Below are positions 1 through 9,479 of a stretch of 64,000 bases of DNA, piece by piece; the first letter of the stretch is position 1, and every line of letters starts with the position of its first letter. The DNA lies in the NCBI GenBank assembly GCA_964536015.1, contig CAZHVS010000011.1, positions 47,750 through 111,749 on the forward strand, in the 5' to 3' direction. The notes under the pieces were generated by a model. It was given only the letters and a program-made list of their open reading frames with translations, did not search any database and was not told where the DNA came from. Source of the stretch: CAZHVS01 sp964536015. GTDB lineage: Bacteria; Bacteroidota; Ignavibacteria; Ignavibacteriales; Ignavibacteriaceae. Made by a program: the position numbers and the translations under genes.

Positions 1-795
1 TATGATATAACTCCAACAAATAATACAAATCTAAATGCGACTTTAGTTATTCAATACAATGAAGGTGATGAACTAAATGGAATTGCTGAAGCTAATTTAA
101 GAATGTTTAAATCAACAAATCAAGGAGCAAATTGGAGCTATATTGGTGGAACAGTTAATACTTCTTCAAACACAGTAACTACCAGCGGGATTAGTTCATT
201 TTCCAGATGGACTTTAGCTGATGTTAATGCTCCAATTCCTGTCGAGTTAATTTCTTTTACAGCTATGGTCATCGAAAAAAATGTGGAATTACAGTGGAGC
301 ACGGCAACAGAAACTCAAAACTATGGTTGGATGGTTGAAAGAATGAATTCTGAGAATCAATGGACGAAAATTGGTTTTGTAAATGGACATGGAAACTCAA
401 CAGACATGAAAAAATATCAATTTGTCGATAAATTTCCTTTGCAAGGAAATAATATCTACAGATTAGTTCAAACTGACTATAATGGTTTTAAAAGTTATTC
501 CAATTCTATCGAAATTATATTCAATTCTCCTTTGTTGTTTAGTCTGGAGCAAAATTATCCAAATCCATTTAATCCTTCTACCATAATAAGTTATGAAATT
601 CCAGTTAAGACTTTAGTTGCATTAAATGTTTTTGATGTAACAGGTAAAATTATTGATAGATTGGTAAACGAAATTCAGAATCCCGGAAGGTACTCAGTTA
701 AGTTTAATGCTTCCAATCTGTCAAACGGAATTTACTTTTATGAATTGAGGACAGAGAAAACAAGTCTTCAAAAGAAAATGATTTTATTAAAATAA
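1..795 (+). CDS. Secreted protein with T9SS C-terminal sorting domain (5' truncated by window)
   Basis: The frame is open from base 1 and no start is visible, so the gene begins upstream of the window. Only the last ~264 residues are seen. They hold the end of an unidentified domain, then an Ig/Fn3-like linker beginning PVELISF (about base 238) and an ~85-residue tail with QNYPNPFNPST (DNA from 550) ending in KKMILLK. That tail is the Ignavibacteria type of T9SS sorting domain, which in the family is read by the outer-membrane translocon and normally cleaved at the cell surface. The same two-part cassette ends the next three genes. Because those include pectin enzymes, this protein is probably another extracellular polysaccharide-active or binding protein, but no catalytic domain is visible. 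A hairpin follows the stop. Confidence 0.85.
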   Translation, partial: YDITPTNNTNLNATLVIQYNEGDELNGIAEANLRMFKSTNQGANWSYIGGTVNTSSNTVTTSGISSFSRWTLADVNAPIPVELISFTAMVIEKNVELQWSTATETQNYGWMVERMNSENQWTKIGFVNGHGNSTDMKKYQFVDKFPLQGNNIYRLVQTDYNGFKSYSNSIEIIFNSPLLFSLEQNYPNPFNPSTIISYEIPVKTLVALNVFDVTGKIIDRLVNEIQNPGRYSVKFNASNLSNGIYFYELRTEKTSLQKKMILLK

Positions 796-815
796 CCCAC
801 ATCAATATATAGGCA

Positions 816-876
816 AAGATTCCCACTCCCTTTCCATCAATTCTCCTTTAATGAATTTGGAAGGGGAAGGAATCTT
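816..876 (+). terminator. Imperfect long hairpin after the first secreted-protein gene
   Basis: AAGATTCC with CCCTTTCCA in the left arm pairs with TGGAAGGGG and GGAATCTT in the right arm around a ~20 nt AT-rich loop. It lies between the stop at 795 and the ATG at 918. There is no clean T-run, so it may act as a transcript-processing or stabilising hairpin rather than a classical terminator. Confidence 0.45.
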
Positions 877-917
877 AAAGAAATAAAAATTTCAAATCAA
901 ATATAAAGGATATCACT

Positions 918-3173
918 ATGAAAAAATTTAATTTACTTTTTGTAATTCTTATTGTTATTACATCTCTAAGTTTTACATATGCTCAAGCGGTTGGAGATTA
1001 TGGCTCTGCTGGAAATGGAAACTGGGGGACAGCGGCTACTTGGGTAGTTTGTCAAACCGCAGGAACTTGGGCAGATGCTACTGCGGCTTCAAGTGCGCCA
1101 ACTTCGACAACTAACATATGGATTAGAAATGGACATACTGTTACAGTCGAAGCTAGTGGAAAAACATTTAATAATCTGGTAATAGAGAATGGTGCTTCAT
1201 TAGTAGGAGTGAATTCATTACCAACAAGTTCGCTTAGATATATAAGACCTTATGGTTCAAGTATTGTTAACAATGGTACTTTTGGTTCTCCTACAGATGT
1301 ACTTGGCATTTCTTTATATGGTGGTAGCGGGCAGGTTTTAACCGTTAGTGGTAATGGGACTACTCATTTTTCAAGAGTTCAACAAAATTCTACTGGAACT
1401 TCAATCGTGTTTGACACAGATGTTCAATTAAATTATGCTGGCAGTTCAGGAACTGGTTCTACTGCATTATATGTATCTACAGCAAACAATACATTTACTA
1501 TTACTATAAATGCTGGAAAAACAGTAACAATGGCTCCTTATGCTTATATTTCAACTCATACAAGCAGTGGTTCCTCGGCTGGAAGTTCAACTCTTACGCT
1601 TAATATTTATGGTACTTTAGTGACTCAGAATACATCAATTATTAATCTCTGTAATACTGCTCCTTACACTTCTACATTAAATGTTTATAATGGTGGAGTG
1701 ATTAATTTAGGTGCACCTTTAAGAGCAAATACTGGTACGGGAACTGTCAATATTAATGTATTAAGTGGTGGAATAATAAATGGTTTAGCCTCTAGCAGCT
1801 ATGAATTAAATTCAGCAACTTCAACAATTGATGGAACAATTGATTTTGGCAGCTCTTCAACCACCACCAGAAATTTAGGAACTGCGACAGTAAGTTCAAC
1901 TGGTTTGTTAAAGTTTATGGACGGTGTTTTTCCAGGAGGAACAATCACTCTAAATAACGGTTCCTATGTTGAATACTACGGAACAAATCCTATTACACTT
2001 GGAACCTCACCAACAACTTTATCTAACTTGAAAATTAATTGTGCCCCTGGAGTGAAATTAGGAACTGATTTAACTGTCGATGGAATATTAACTCTTACAA
2101 ACGGTTTATTGACACTAGGAACTTATAATCTAACTCTTGGAGCAAATGCAAGCATAGGTGGTACTCCATCTTCGACCAATATGATTGTTCCAACCGGTTC
2201 AGGTGAAGTAAGAAAAGTCTTTACATCAACACCATCATCTTTTACATTTCCAATTGGTGATAGCACTGATAATGCTGATTATTCACCGATAGAATTCAAT
2301 CTTATGGTTGGTACACTTTCATCTGCATATGTAGCGGCTAAAGTAGTTAATGCAAAACATCCATCTAATTTTGCGGACATTGATTATTTATTAAGATACT
2401 GGACATTAACTCAAAGTGGAATTACATCTCCTGCTTTTACAGCATATTTTTATTATGTCAATGATGATATAAACGGTACAGAAACAAATCTTTATGGTGG
2501 CAAATGGAATGGAACTGAATGGCAGCCTATTATACAAGTAGATGCCGCTAATAACAGATTTTATTCTGGAAGTCAGACAAGTTTTTCGGATTTCACTGCT
2601 TCTGAACTCAGTGCTTTACCTGTTGAACTTATTTCCTTTACTGCTCAACAAACAGATAATGCGGTTATGCTAAAGTGGAAAACAGTGACTGAAAATCAGA
2701 ATAAAGGTTGGGAAATAGAAAGAAAAGATTCAAAATCAGACTGGATTAAAATTGGTTTTGTCAATGGGGCAGGAACATCAAATTCTCCAAAAGATTATTT
2801 CTTTGCTGATAAAAATGTAATCTTTGGAAAATATCAATACAGATTAAAACAAATTGATAATAATGGGAGCTATTCATACAGCAATACTACTGAGATAAAT
2901 CTGGATAAAGAATTAAAGTATCAGATTTCTAATTATCCAAATCCATTTAATCCAACTACTGAAATTCGTTTTGAAATTCCTGTTTCAGGTCAGGTAGAAC
3001 TTACTATCTACAATGCAATTGGAGAAAAAATAATGACACTTGTAAATGAAAAATTAGATAAAGGAATTTACACAAGACAATTTAATGCATCCAATCTTTC
3101 AGCAGGTGTTTATTTTTATAAGATGATTTCAAATGGTGTAACATTAACAAAAAAGATGCTTCTTATTAAATAG
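918..3173 (+). CDS. Secreted beta-repeat protein with T9SS sorting domain, function unknown
   Basis: This is a 751-residue protein with a signal peptide ending near TYAQA (residues ~1-24) and a good ribosome site (AAAGGA) before the ATG. Residues ~25-560 are rich in G, S, T and N and read like a right-handed beta-helix or stacked beta repeats, opening with a GNWGTAATW motif. Residues ~440-560 contain an FPIGDS segment that is also recognisable in the pectinesterase gene at 5544. From ~575 comes the PVELISF linker, and from ~665 the NYPNPFNPTTE sorting tail ending KKMLLIK. No catalytic residues are recognised. Its place directly before a pectate lyase and a pectinesterase, and its shared N-terminal motif with the latter, suggest a surface polymer-binding or lyase-like role; that is inference. 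Confidence 0.85.
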   Translation: MKKFNLLFVILIVITSLSFTYAQAVGDYGSAGNGNWGTAATWVVCQTAGTWADATAASSAPTSTTNIWIRNGHTVTVEASGKTFNNLVIENGASLVGVNSLPTSSLRYIRPYGSSIVNNGTFGSPTDVLGISLYGGSGQVLTVSGNGTTHFSRVQQNSTGTSIVFDTDVQLNYAGSSGTGSTALYVSTANNTFTITINAGKTVTMAPYAYISTHTSSGSSAGSSTLTLNIYGTLVTQNTSIINLCNTAPYTSTLNVYNGGVINLGAPLRANTGTGTVNINVLSGGIINGLASSSYELNSATSTIDGTIDFGSSSTTTRNLGTATVSSTGLLKFMDGVFPGGTITLNNGSYVEYYGTNPITLGTSPTTLSNLKINCAPGVKLGTDLTVDGILTLTNGLLTLGTYNLTLGANASIGGTPSSTNMIVPTGSGEVRKVFTSTPSSFTFPIGDSTDNADYSPIEFNLMVGTLSSAYVAAKVVNAKHPSNFADIDYLLRYWTLTQSGITSPAFTAYFYYVNDDINGTETNLYGGKWNGTEWQPIIQVDAANNRFYSGSQTSFSDFTASELSALPVELISFTAQQTDNAVMLKWKTVTENQNKGWEIERKDSKSDWIKIGFVNGAGTSNSPKDYFFADKNVIFGKYQYRLKQIDNNGSYSYSNTTEINLDKELKYQISNYPNPFNPTTEIRFEIPVSGQVELTIYNAIGEKIMTLVNEKLDKGIYTRQFNASNLSAGVYFYKMISNGVTLTKKMLLIK

Positions 3174-3206
3174 TTTCCTGATTTAGTCATAGTGTAGATC
3201 CCTTCA

Positions 3207-3235
3207 GAAGGTGCGGTGTTTTTGACCGTACCTTC
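3207..3235 (+). terminator. Hairpin between two secreted-protein genes
   Basis: GAAGGTGCGGT (3207-3217) pairs with ACCGTACCTTC (3225-3235) with a single G-T wobble around the loop GTTTTTG. It sits after the stop at 3173 and before the pectate lyase ATG at 3261. No strong T-run follows, so it may be an intercistronic stabiliser or attenuator. Confidence 0.5.
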
Positions 3236-3260
3236 ATTTAACTTATCCAAAGAAATAAAA

Positions 3261-5519
3261 ATGAAAACCAAAATACTTATAATCATATTCTTTTCAATCT
3301 TTTTCAGAATGTTTGCTCAGACAAGTATTTTTCAAGCTGAGAAAGGAATTCTGAATAATGCATTTATTCAAAATACTTACACAGGTTACACCGGTACTGG
3401 ATACGTTTATCTCGTAAGCAAAGCAGGTTCCTTTGTTGAAATTACGTTTAGAAGAGAAACCGCTTCAACGGATACTATAGCCGTATATTACTCAAATGGT
3501 TCAGGTAGTAACAGAACTCTATCTGTAACGTTAAATGGTGGAACAGCGACCAATCTATCTTTTCCAAAAACGACGAATTGGAATACTTGGACAAGCACTA
3601 AGATGGCTATCTCATTTGTCGCCGGAGTAAATAGAGTAAGATTTACGACCACAGGAACTTCTACTTATCCCGTACTTGATAGAGTAGAAGTTTATGGACA
3701 AACTTCAATTCCAGTCTATAAACTCACTTTAACAAAGAGTGGTAATGGAATTGTCTCAGCTTCTCCTATGCAAGATTATTATGATGATAGCACAAATGTT
3801 ACTTTAACAGCCATACCTTCTGGTAATACGATTTTTAATAGATGGTTTACAGAGAACGGATATAATTTGTCAAATCCTTATGTAGTTAATATGAATGAAC
3901 ATAAAACTATTGTAGGGATTTTATTAGACACAACTGGAATGGAGAATTTTAATTATGAATCAAGCCCAGTAGGATTTGCATCTGTAAATGCACTTGGACA
4001 GAATGGGACAACTGGTGGGAATGGCGGACAGGTTGCCATTGCAACTACTACTGCTGGATTAAATATTTTACTTCAAAATAGAATTGATCCAAACCATACA
4101 AGAAATTTACCTCCGATAACCATTTATGTCGCTGGTATTCTTCCTTACGATTCTAATGTTGGTGAAATGATGGACATTAAAGATGCATATGATATTTCAG
4201 TCATAGGTGTAGGCAACGATGCCATTATAACAGGTTTTGGATTTTCAATTGTTCGTTCAAAAAACATAATTGTAAGAAATATACAATTTGCAAGTTGTCC
4301 TGATGATGGTGTATCAGTGCAGGCAGATGATGATGAAACAAAAGGTCATCACATTTGGATTGATCATTGTACATTTACAGATACTCCACCTCCTGGTTAT
4401 CCACCAGGGAGTACTCCTGACGGGGCACTTGATATTACACACGCTTCTGCTTATGTAACCGTTTCCTGGTGCAAGTTTACAAATCATGATAAAACTTGCT
4501 TGCTTGGTCACTCTGATAGCCAAACGAGTGATACTTTATTGAAAGTAACTTATCACCATAATTATTTTGATAGCACAATACAGCGTCATCCACGTGTTCG
4601 TTATGGGAAAGCTCATATCTTCAATAATTATTATAGAAAAAACTCTCTATATGGAGTATCTTCAAATCTTGAAGCAGATGTTGTAGTTGAAGGTTGTTAT
4701 TTTGTTAATGTTCTTATTCCAACAGAAACATCGAGAGACGGAAGTCCTCCAGGTGATTTAGTGGAAAGAAATAATATTTACATTAATTGTGGAGTACCGG
4801 GTATAAGAGGAACAGCATTCGAGCCATCACTTTTTTATTCCTATATTGTTGATTCAGCCACAGATGTACCTGCTAAATTGCTATCATATTCTGGAAGTGG
4901 CAAATATGATTTTAGTGCCGGAAGTTTTATTCCTGTAGATGTTGAACTGATTTCATTTATTGCTTCTTCAACATCAGAGGGAGTTTTATTAAACTGGACA
5001 ACTGCATCAGAAAAAAATAATCAAGGATTTTTTATTGAAAGAAAATCTATTGATGAAAAAAACTACATTAATCTTCAAAGAAATTTTGTTAGTGGATTTG
5101 GAACTTCAAATACTCCTCATCATTATTCATTTGTTGATAGAAAAGTTAATAAAGGCAATTACTATTACCGAATTAAACAAATGGATTATGATGGTTCAAT
5201 AAAATATTATGGACCCGTAAATGTAGAAGTAAATGAAAATGTTTTGTCTGAAAATAAGTTATATCAGAATTACCCGAATCCATTTAATCCATCAACGACA
5301 ATTACATTTTATTTATCATTTGAATCAATAGTTAGTGTGAAACTTTTCAATATAATTGGAAAGGAAATAGCAACCTTAATTGATAATCAAAAAATGAATG
5401 AAGGAAAACATTCAATCAATTTTGATGCAAACAAGTACAATCTTGCAAGCGGGACATATATCCTGCAATTGAAAACTGGAAATTACTCAACTCAACAAAA
5501 ATTAATTTTAATTAAATAA
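3261..5519 (+). CDS. Secreted pectate lyase (PL1) with carbohydrate-binding module and T9SS tail
   Basis: This enzyme cleaves polygalacturonate by beta-elimination outside the cell. I take the ATG at 3261 (752 residues, signal peptide ending FAQ); the GTG at 3216 lies inside a hairpin and would add residues before the signal peptide. Domain order: a CBM6/35-like module (~residues 20-150, FQAEKG start), an InlB-type repeat (~155-215), then PL1 (~230-550). PL1 hallmarks are WIDHC (~366-370), DGALDITHAS (from 387), SWCKF and HDK, and RHPRVRYG (from 442), whose arginines include the family's catalytic one. The PVELISF-like linker (VDVELISF) and the QNYPNPFNPST tail close the protein. Products would feed the pectinesterase, GH105 and KduI/KduD steps encoded downstream. 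Confidence 0.93.
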   Translation: MKTKILIIIFFSIFFRMFAQTSIFQAEKGILNNAFIQNTYTGYTGTGYVYLVSKAGSFVEITFRRETASTDTIAVYYSNGSGSNRTLSVTLNGGTATNLSFPKTTNWNTWTSTKMAISFVAGVNRVRFTTTGTSTYPVLDRVEVYGQTSIPVYKLTLTKSGNGIVSASPMQDYYDDSTNVTLTAIPSGNTIFNRWFTENGYNLSNPYVVNMNEHKTIVGILLDTTGMENFNYESSPVGFASVNALGQNGTTGGNGGQVAIATTTAGLNILLQNRIDPNHTRNLPPITIYVAGILPYDSNVGEMMDIKDAYDISVIGVGNDAIITGFGFSIVRSKNIIVRNIQFASCPDDGVSVQADDDETKGHHIWIDHCTFTDTPPPGYPPGSTPDGALDITHASAYVTVSWCKFTNHDKTCLLGHSDSQTSDTLLKVTYHHNYFDSTIQRHPRVRYGKAHIFNNYYRKNSLYGVSSNLEADVVVEGCYFVNVLIPTETSRDGSPPGDLVERNNIYINCGVPGIRGTAFEPSLFYSYIVDSATDVPAKLLSYSGSGKYDFSAGSFIPVDVELISFIASSTSEGVLLNWTTASEKNNQGFFIERKSIDEKNYINLQRNFVSGFGTSNTPHHYSFVDRKVNKGNYYYRIKQMDYDGSIKYYGPVNVEVNENVLSENKLYQNYPNPFNPSTTITFYLSFESIVSVKLFNIIGKEIATLIDNQKMNEGKHSINFDANKYNLASGTYILQLKTGNYSTQQKLILIK

Positions 5520-5543
5520 TTTTATTAAAAGGAGAACACTTAA

Positions 5544-8500
5544 ATGAACAAGCTCTCATTTATTTTAGTTATGTTTTTTTCTTTTGTTTCATTTGCTCAA
5601 ACAACCGGAGATTATCGAACTGTAGCAAGTGGGAACTGGGATGATATAGCAGTCTGGGAAATTTATGATGGAACATCTTGGGTTGCTGCTACTAATTATC
5701 CTGTTTACAATAATTCCAATGAAGTGTTTGTTCGAAATGGACACACTATAACTATAGCAACGACTCTTGCTAATGGATCAGGTTATATTCATTTAACTAC
5801 TGTTCAGTCTGGAGGACAATTAACAATTAATAACGGAGCTACTTTATACATAGCTAATGATGGAACCTCACAAATTGATTTAAAGATTGATGGCACACTT
5901 TCTAATTCAGGAACATTAGCAACGAATGGTAATTGTTCTGTTCAGGTTAATGGTTCATTTATTAATGCAGGAACAGTGAGTGTGAATAATTCCGGTGATG
6001 TTTTAACATTTGAAAATGGATCAACGTATCAGCATAATCGTGATGGAGGTACTATTCCAACTGCTACTTGGTCAAATGGTTCAACTTGTCTAATTACAGG
6101 AATAACAGCAACTGCACCAGGAGGAATTAATCAATCTTTTCATCACTTTAAATGGGATTGTGCAGGACAAACTGGCAATATAGGACCGAATTTTAATGAC
6201 GGAATAACAATTAATGGTAATTTTACTGTATCCAATACTGGTGGAACGTCAAGACAATATCGACTGACAAATTTAAGTTCCGGACAAACTAAAACAATAA
6301 ATATTCTTGGTGATTTAATAGTCAATGGTGCAAATGTTTTGTTTACTGGTACGGGAAGCTCTGCAGACACACTGGCAAAAGTTGTAATCAATATTGGTGG
6401 TAACTTAAATATTTCTGCTGGAATTTTTAATACAAACAACAGTAGTAATGTTTATGGACAGGTTAATATTGGTGGTGATTTTATAATGACCGGGGGTTCA
6501 TTTTCTGTAAATAGTACAAAATATTGGAGGCATTCAGTTTATTTCAATAAAAATAATGGGACACAATATTTTAGTAATACTGGTGGCACAATTGGTTCTA
6601 TAACAGTTGGAGTGAAAAATAATTCCGTACTTTATTTAAATTCTCCAATAACATTTAGCGCTACAACTCCTGGTAGCATCGATCTTTCTAATACAGGAAA
6701 AATTGTCACTACAAGTGCAAATAAAATTACGACTTATGGAAATATTATTGGTGGTAATACTTCTTGCTATATAGATGGTCCAATGGCATCAATAATAAAC
6801 TCAGCCAATCAAACGATACTTAGTTTTCCAATCGGTAAAGGAAATGATTACAGACCAATATTGTTTACTATCACTCAAGCAGCGTCAACATCTACAGTAT
6901 ATACTGCTGAAATGTTTAATACTTCACCTGCAGTAAGAACTTTGCCGACTACATTGGATTCTGTTTCATCTGTAAGATATTATAATATTTCTAAAAATAC
7001 AGCGGTTGGTGTCTCACCAGTAGATGGGGCAAGAATTCAATTAAACTATGGATTAAATGATTTTGTGTCAGATTCTTCAGTTTTACGGATTGCAAATGAC
7101 GATGGAGCTGGAAACTGGGTTAATCTTGGTGGAAGTGGCTCTGCAAGTGGTCAGGGAACGATTATTTCAAATCTTTTCTATACGTTAAATTCATCAACGG
7201 ATTTTGTCCTTGCTACAGTTAAACAAGGAGCTGTTGTAAATCTTCCAACAGTTTCTACAACTAGCATTACGAATATTTCTACTACAACTGCAACCAGTGG
7301 CGGAAATATAACAAATGATGGTGGAGCTGCAATAACTGAAAGAGGAGTATGCTGGAATACAACTGGTAATCCAACAATAAGTGATAATAAAACATCAGAT
7401 GGAACAGGGGCAGGGGCATTTGTAAGTTCACTTACTGGACTGACTCCAGATACTAAATATTATTATTGTGCATATGCAACGAATAGTGCAGGAACTGGTT
7501 ATGGTGTAATTGATACATTCACAACTTTAGCAGTATTATCTGTTCCAACTGTTACAACTTCGCCAATAACAAATATAATTAATACTACTGCAACCAGTGG
7601 AGGTAATGTAACTTTTTGGGGAGGTTCGACTGTAACTCAAAGGGGAGTTTGCTGGAATACAACAGGTAATCCGACAATTGAAAATGATTTCACAATTAAT
7701 GGAAGCGGAACAGGAACATTTACAAGTCAACTTGGAGGTTTGGCTTTAGGTACAACATATTATGTACGTGCATATGCCACCAACTCAACCGGAACAGGTT
7801 ATGGAAATGAAGTTATTTTTAACACTCCAACTCCACAACCGGATGTATTAAAAGTCGTTGCACAGGATGGAAGTGGAGATTACACAACCGTTCAAGAAGC
7901 ATTTAACAACGTTCCAACTGGTTATACTGGTAAGTGGTATATATTTGTTAAAAATGGAGTATATTACGAAAAACTGTTATTAGCGGCTGGTAAAGTAAAT
8001 GTTGTACTTGTTGGAGAAAATAGAGATAGTACAATCTTAACATATGATGATTATTCAGGAAGAGTTGTTGGTGGAGTTACAATAGGAACATCAACTTCGT
8101 ACAGTGTTGCAATAGATGCAGAAGATTTTGAAGCTCAGAATATTACTTTCAGAAATACTTCTACAGTAGCTCAGGCAGTTGCATTAAGAGTGAACGGTGA
8201 CAGGCAGGAATATTATAATTGTAACATTCTAGGTTACCAAGATACTTATTATACCTGGGGTGGAAGTGCAACAGGGAGAATCTATAACAAGAATTGCCTT
8301 ATTAGAGGTTCGGTAGATTTTATTTTCGGAAGAGATATTGTACTATTTGATAGTTGTGATATACAAGTAAACCGAAATGGAGGAACAGTTACTGCTGCAA
8401 GTACTGAAGCCAATTTTTTATATGGTTATGTTTTCAGGGATTGTACTATCTCCAGTGATCTGATTGGTTTTGATGGAAATCCAATAAGCACATTTTATCT

Positions 8501-9350
8501 CGGAAGACCCTGGCAAGCATCACCTCGGACAGTATTTATTAATACATACGAACCAGCTACATTAAATTCTGCAGGATGGCTTGCATGGAATGTTACACCT
8601 GCATTGTATGCAGAATACCAATGCAACGGTCCTGGATTTATTCCCGTAGCAAGAGTTAGCTGGTCAAGGCAGTTAGCTGATACAGAATTGGTAAATTATT
8701 CGATGAATAAAATCTTTGGAAAAAATTCCTCTTCAACAAGTCCATTTTCTGCTAACTGGATGCCTACTATGGAAGTTCCATCTTTCCCTTTACCAATTGA
8801 ATTATCAGGCTTTAATGGTAAAAAAATAAACGATAAAGTTGAATTAAACTGGATGACTATAACAGAAGTACAAAACTCCGGTTGGGATGTAGAACGCTCG
8901 ATTGATAATACAATCTGGAAAAAAATCGGATTTGTGAAAGGTTCAGGAAATAGTAATTCCAGACAAAATTATAAATTTGTTGATAATTCTTTTGAAGGAA
9001 TGAAAGTATTTTACAGATTGAAACAATATGATCTGGATGGTAAGATAACCTACTCTAATGTAATTGAAATTGATCTGCAAAAATCACTTGATTATAAGCT
9101 TTATCAAAATTATCCGAATCCATTTAATCCACAAACAAAAATTACTTTCGAAATTCCACAAAAAGCTCATGTCAAATTAATCATTTACAATTCTCTTGGT
9201 AAAGAAGTTGGTAGACTTGTAGATGAAGTGCTTGATGCAGGAATTTATAATCAACTATTTACTCCTATTCAATTGCCTTCAGGTGTATACTATGGAGTTT
9301 TATCTTCAGGAGAAAAACAGTTAATAACTAAAATGGTTTTTCTTAAATAG
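5544..9350 (+). CDS. Large secreted pectinesterase (CE8) with beta-repeat N-terminus, twin repeats and T9SS tail
   Basis: This protein removes methyl esters from pectin so that pectate lyase can act. It has 1268 residues, a signal peptide ending SFAQ and a strong AAAAGGAG site. Residues ~20-560 are beta-repeat sequence related to the gene at 918 (GNWDDIAVW start, FPIG segment). Two ~100-residue repeats follow (from residues 568 and 668; exactly 300 bp apart), each with RGVCWNTTGNPTI. The CE8 domain (~768-1090) opens VVAQDGSGDYTTVQEA and has all the signatures: GYQDT (897-901), GSVDFIFG (922-929) and LGRPW (986-990), supplying the two catalytic Asp and the Arg. The final ~190 residues are the linker plus QNYPNPFNPQT sorting tail. 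The four-gene run and shared tail point to co-secretion. Confidence 0.93.
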   Translation: MNKLSFILVMFFSFVSFAQTTGDYRTVASGNWDDIAVWEIYDGTSWVAATNYPVYNNSNEVFVRNGHTITIATTLANGSGYIHLTTVQSGGQLTINNGATLYIANDGTSQIDLKIDGTLSNSGTLATNGNCSVQVNGSFINAGTVSVNNSGDVLTFENGSTYQHNRDGGTIPTATWSNGSTCLITGITATAPGGINQSFHHFKWDCAGQTGNIGPNFNDGITINGNFTVSNTGGTSRQYRLTNLSSGQTKTINILGDLIVNGANVLFTGTGSSADTLAKVVINIGGNLNISAGIFNTNNSSNVYGQVNIGGDFIMTGGSFSVNSTKYWRHSVYFNKNNGTQYFSNTGGTIGSITVGVKNNSVLYLNSPITFSATTPGSIDLSNTGKIVTTSANKITTYGNIIGGNTSCYIDGPMASIINSANQTILSFPIGKGNDYRPILFTITQAASTSTVYTAEMFNTSPAVRTLPTTLDSVSSVRYYNISKNTAVGVSPVDGARIQLNYGLNDFVSDSSVLRIANDDGAGNWVNLGGSGSASGQGTIISNLFYTLNSSTDFVLATVKQGAVVNLPTVSTTSITNISTTTATSGGNITNDGGAAITERGVCWNTTGNPTISDNKTSDGTGAGAFVSSLTGLTPDTKYYYCAYATNSAGTGYGVIDTFTTLAVLSVPTVTTSPITNIINTTATSGGNVTFWGGSTVTQRGVCWNTTGNPTIENDFTINGSGTGTFTSQLGGLALGTTYYVRAYATNSTGTGYGNEVIFNTPTPQPDVLKVVAQDGSGDYTTVQEAFNNVPTGYTGKWYIFVKNGVYYEKLLLAAGKVNVVLVGENRDSTILTYDDYSGRVVGGVTIGTSTSYSVAIDAEDFEAQNITFRNTSTVAQAVALRVNGDRQEYYNCNILGYQDTYYTWGGSATGRIYNKNCLIRGSVDFIFGRDIVLFDSCDIQVNRNGGTVTAASTEANFLYGYVFRDCTISSDLIGFDGNPISTFYLGRPWQASPRTVFINTYEPATLNSAGWLAWNVTPALYAEYQCNGPGFIPVARVSWSRQLADTELVNYSMNKIFGKNSSSTSPFSANWMPTMEVPSFPLPIELSGFNGKKINDKVELNWMTITEVQNSGWDVERSIDNTIWKKIGFVKGSGNSNSRQNYKFVDNSFEGMKVFYRLKQYDLDGKITYSNVIEIDLQKSLDYKLYQNYPNPFNPQTKITFEIPQKAHVKLIIYNSLGKEVGRLVDEVLDAGIYNQLFTPIQLPSGVYYGVLSSGEKQLITKMVFLK
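7245..7835 (+). repeat. Two tandem 300-bp coding repeats inside the pectinesterase gene
   Basis: Two copies start at the same motif (codons for PTV) at 7245 and 7545, giving a period of 300 bp. Both encode T-rich starts, ATSGGN, RGVCWNTTGNPTI and YATNS..GTGYG. They look like Fn3/Ig-type spacer modules between the N-terminal region and the CE8 domain. Confidence 0.8.
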
Positions 9351-9399
9351 TGTTTTTCATAAAGAATACGCCTCATACTCCTCCGAGAGGAACAACCGG

Positions 9400-9423
9400 G
9401 ATGATGCGGTCATCCGCATCATC
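9400..9423 (+). terminator. Rho-independent-type terminator after the pectinesterase gene
   Basis: GATGATGCGG (9400-9409) and CCGCATCATC (9414-9423) form a perfect 10-bp stem with loop TCAT, followed by TTGTTATTAT. It separates the secreted-enzyme genes from the GH105 gene at 9480. Confidence 0.75.
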
Positions 9424-9479
9424 TTGTTATTATAATTTCAAGTATTATAAATAGATTTCATTTCAAATTTTTAATAATT

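Noticed and set aside
3216..3260. GTG start for the pectate lyase
   Set aside because: It lies inside a hairpin and would put 15 residues before a good signal peptide that begins at ATG 3261.
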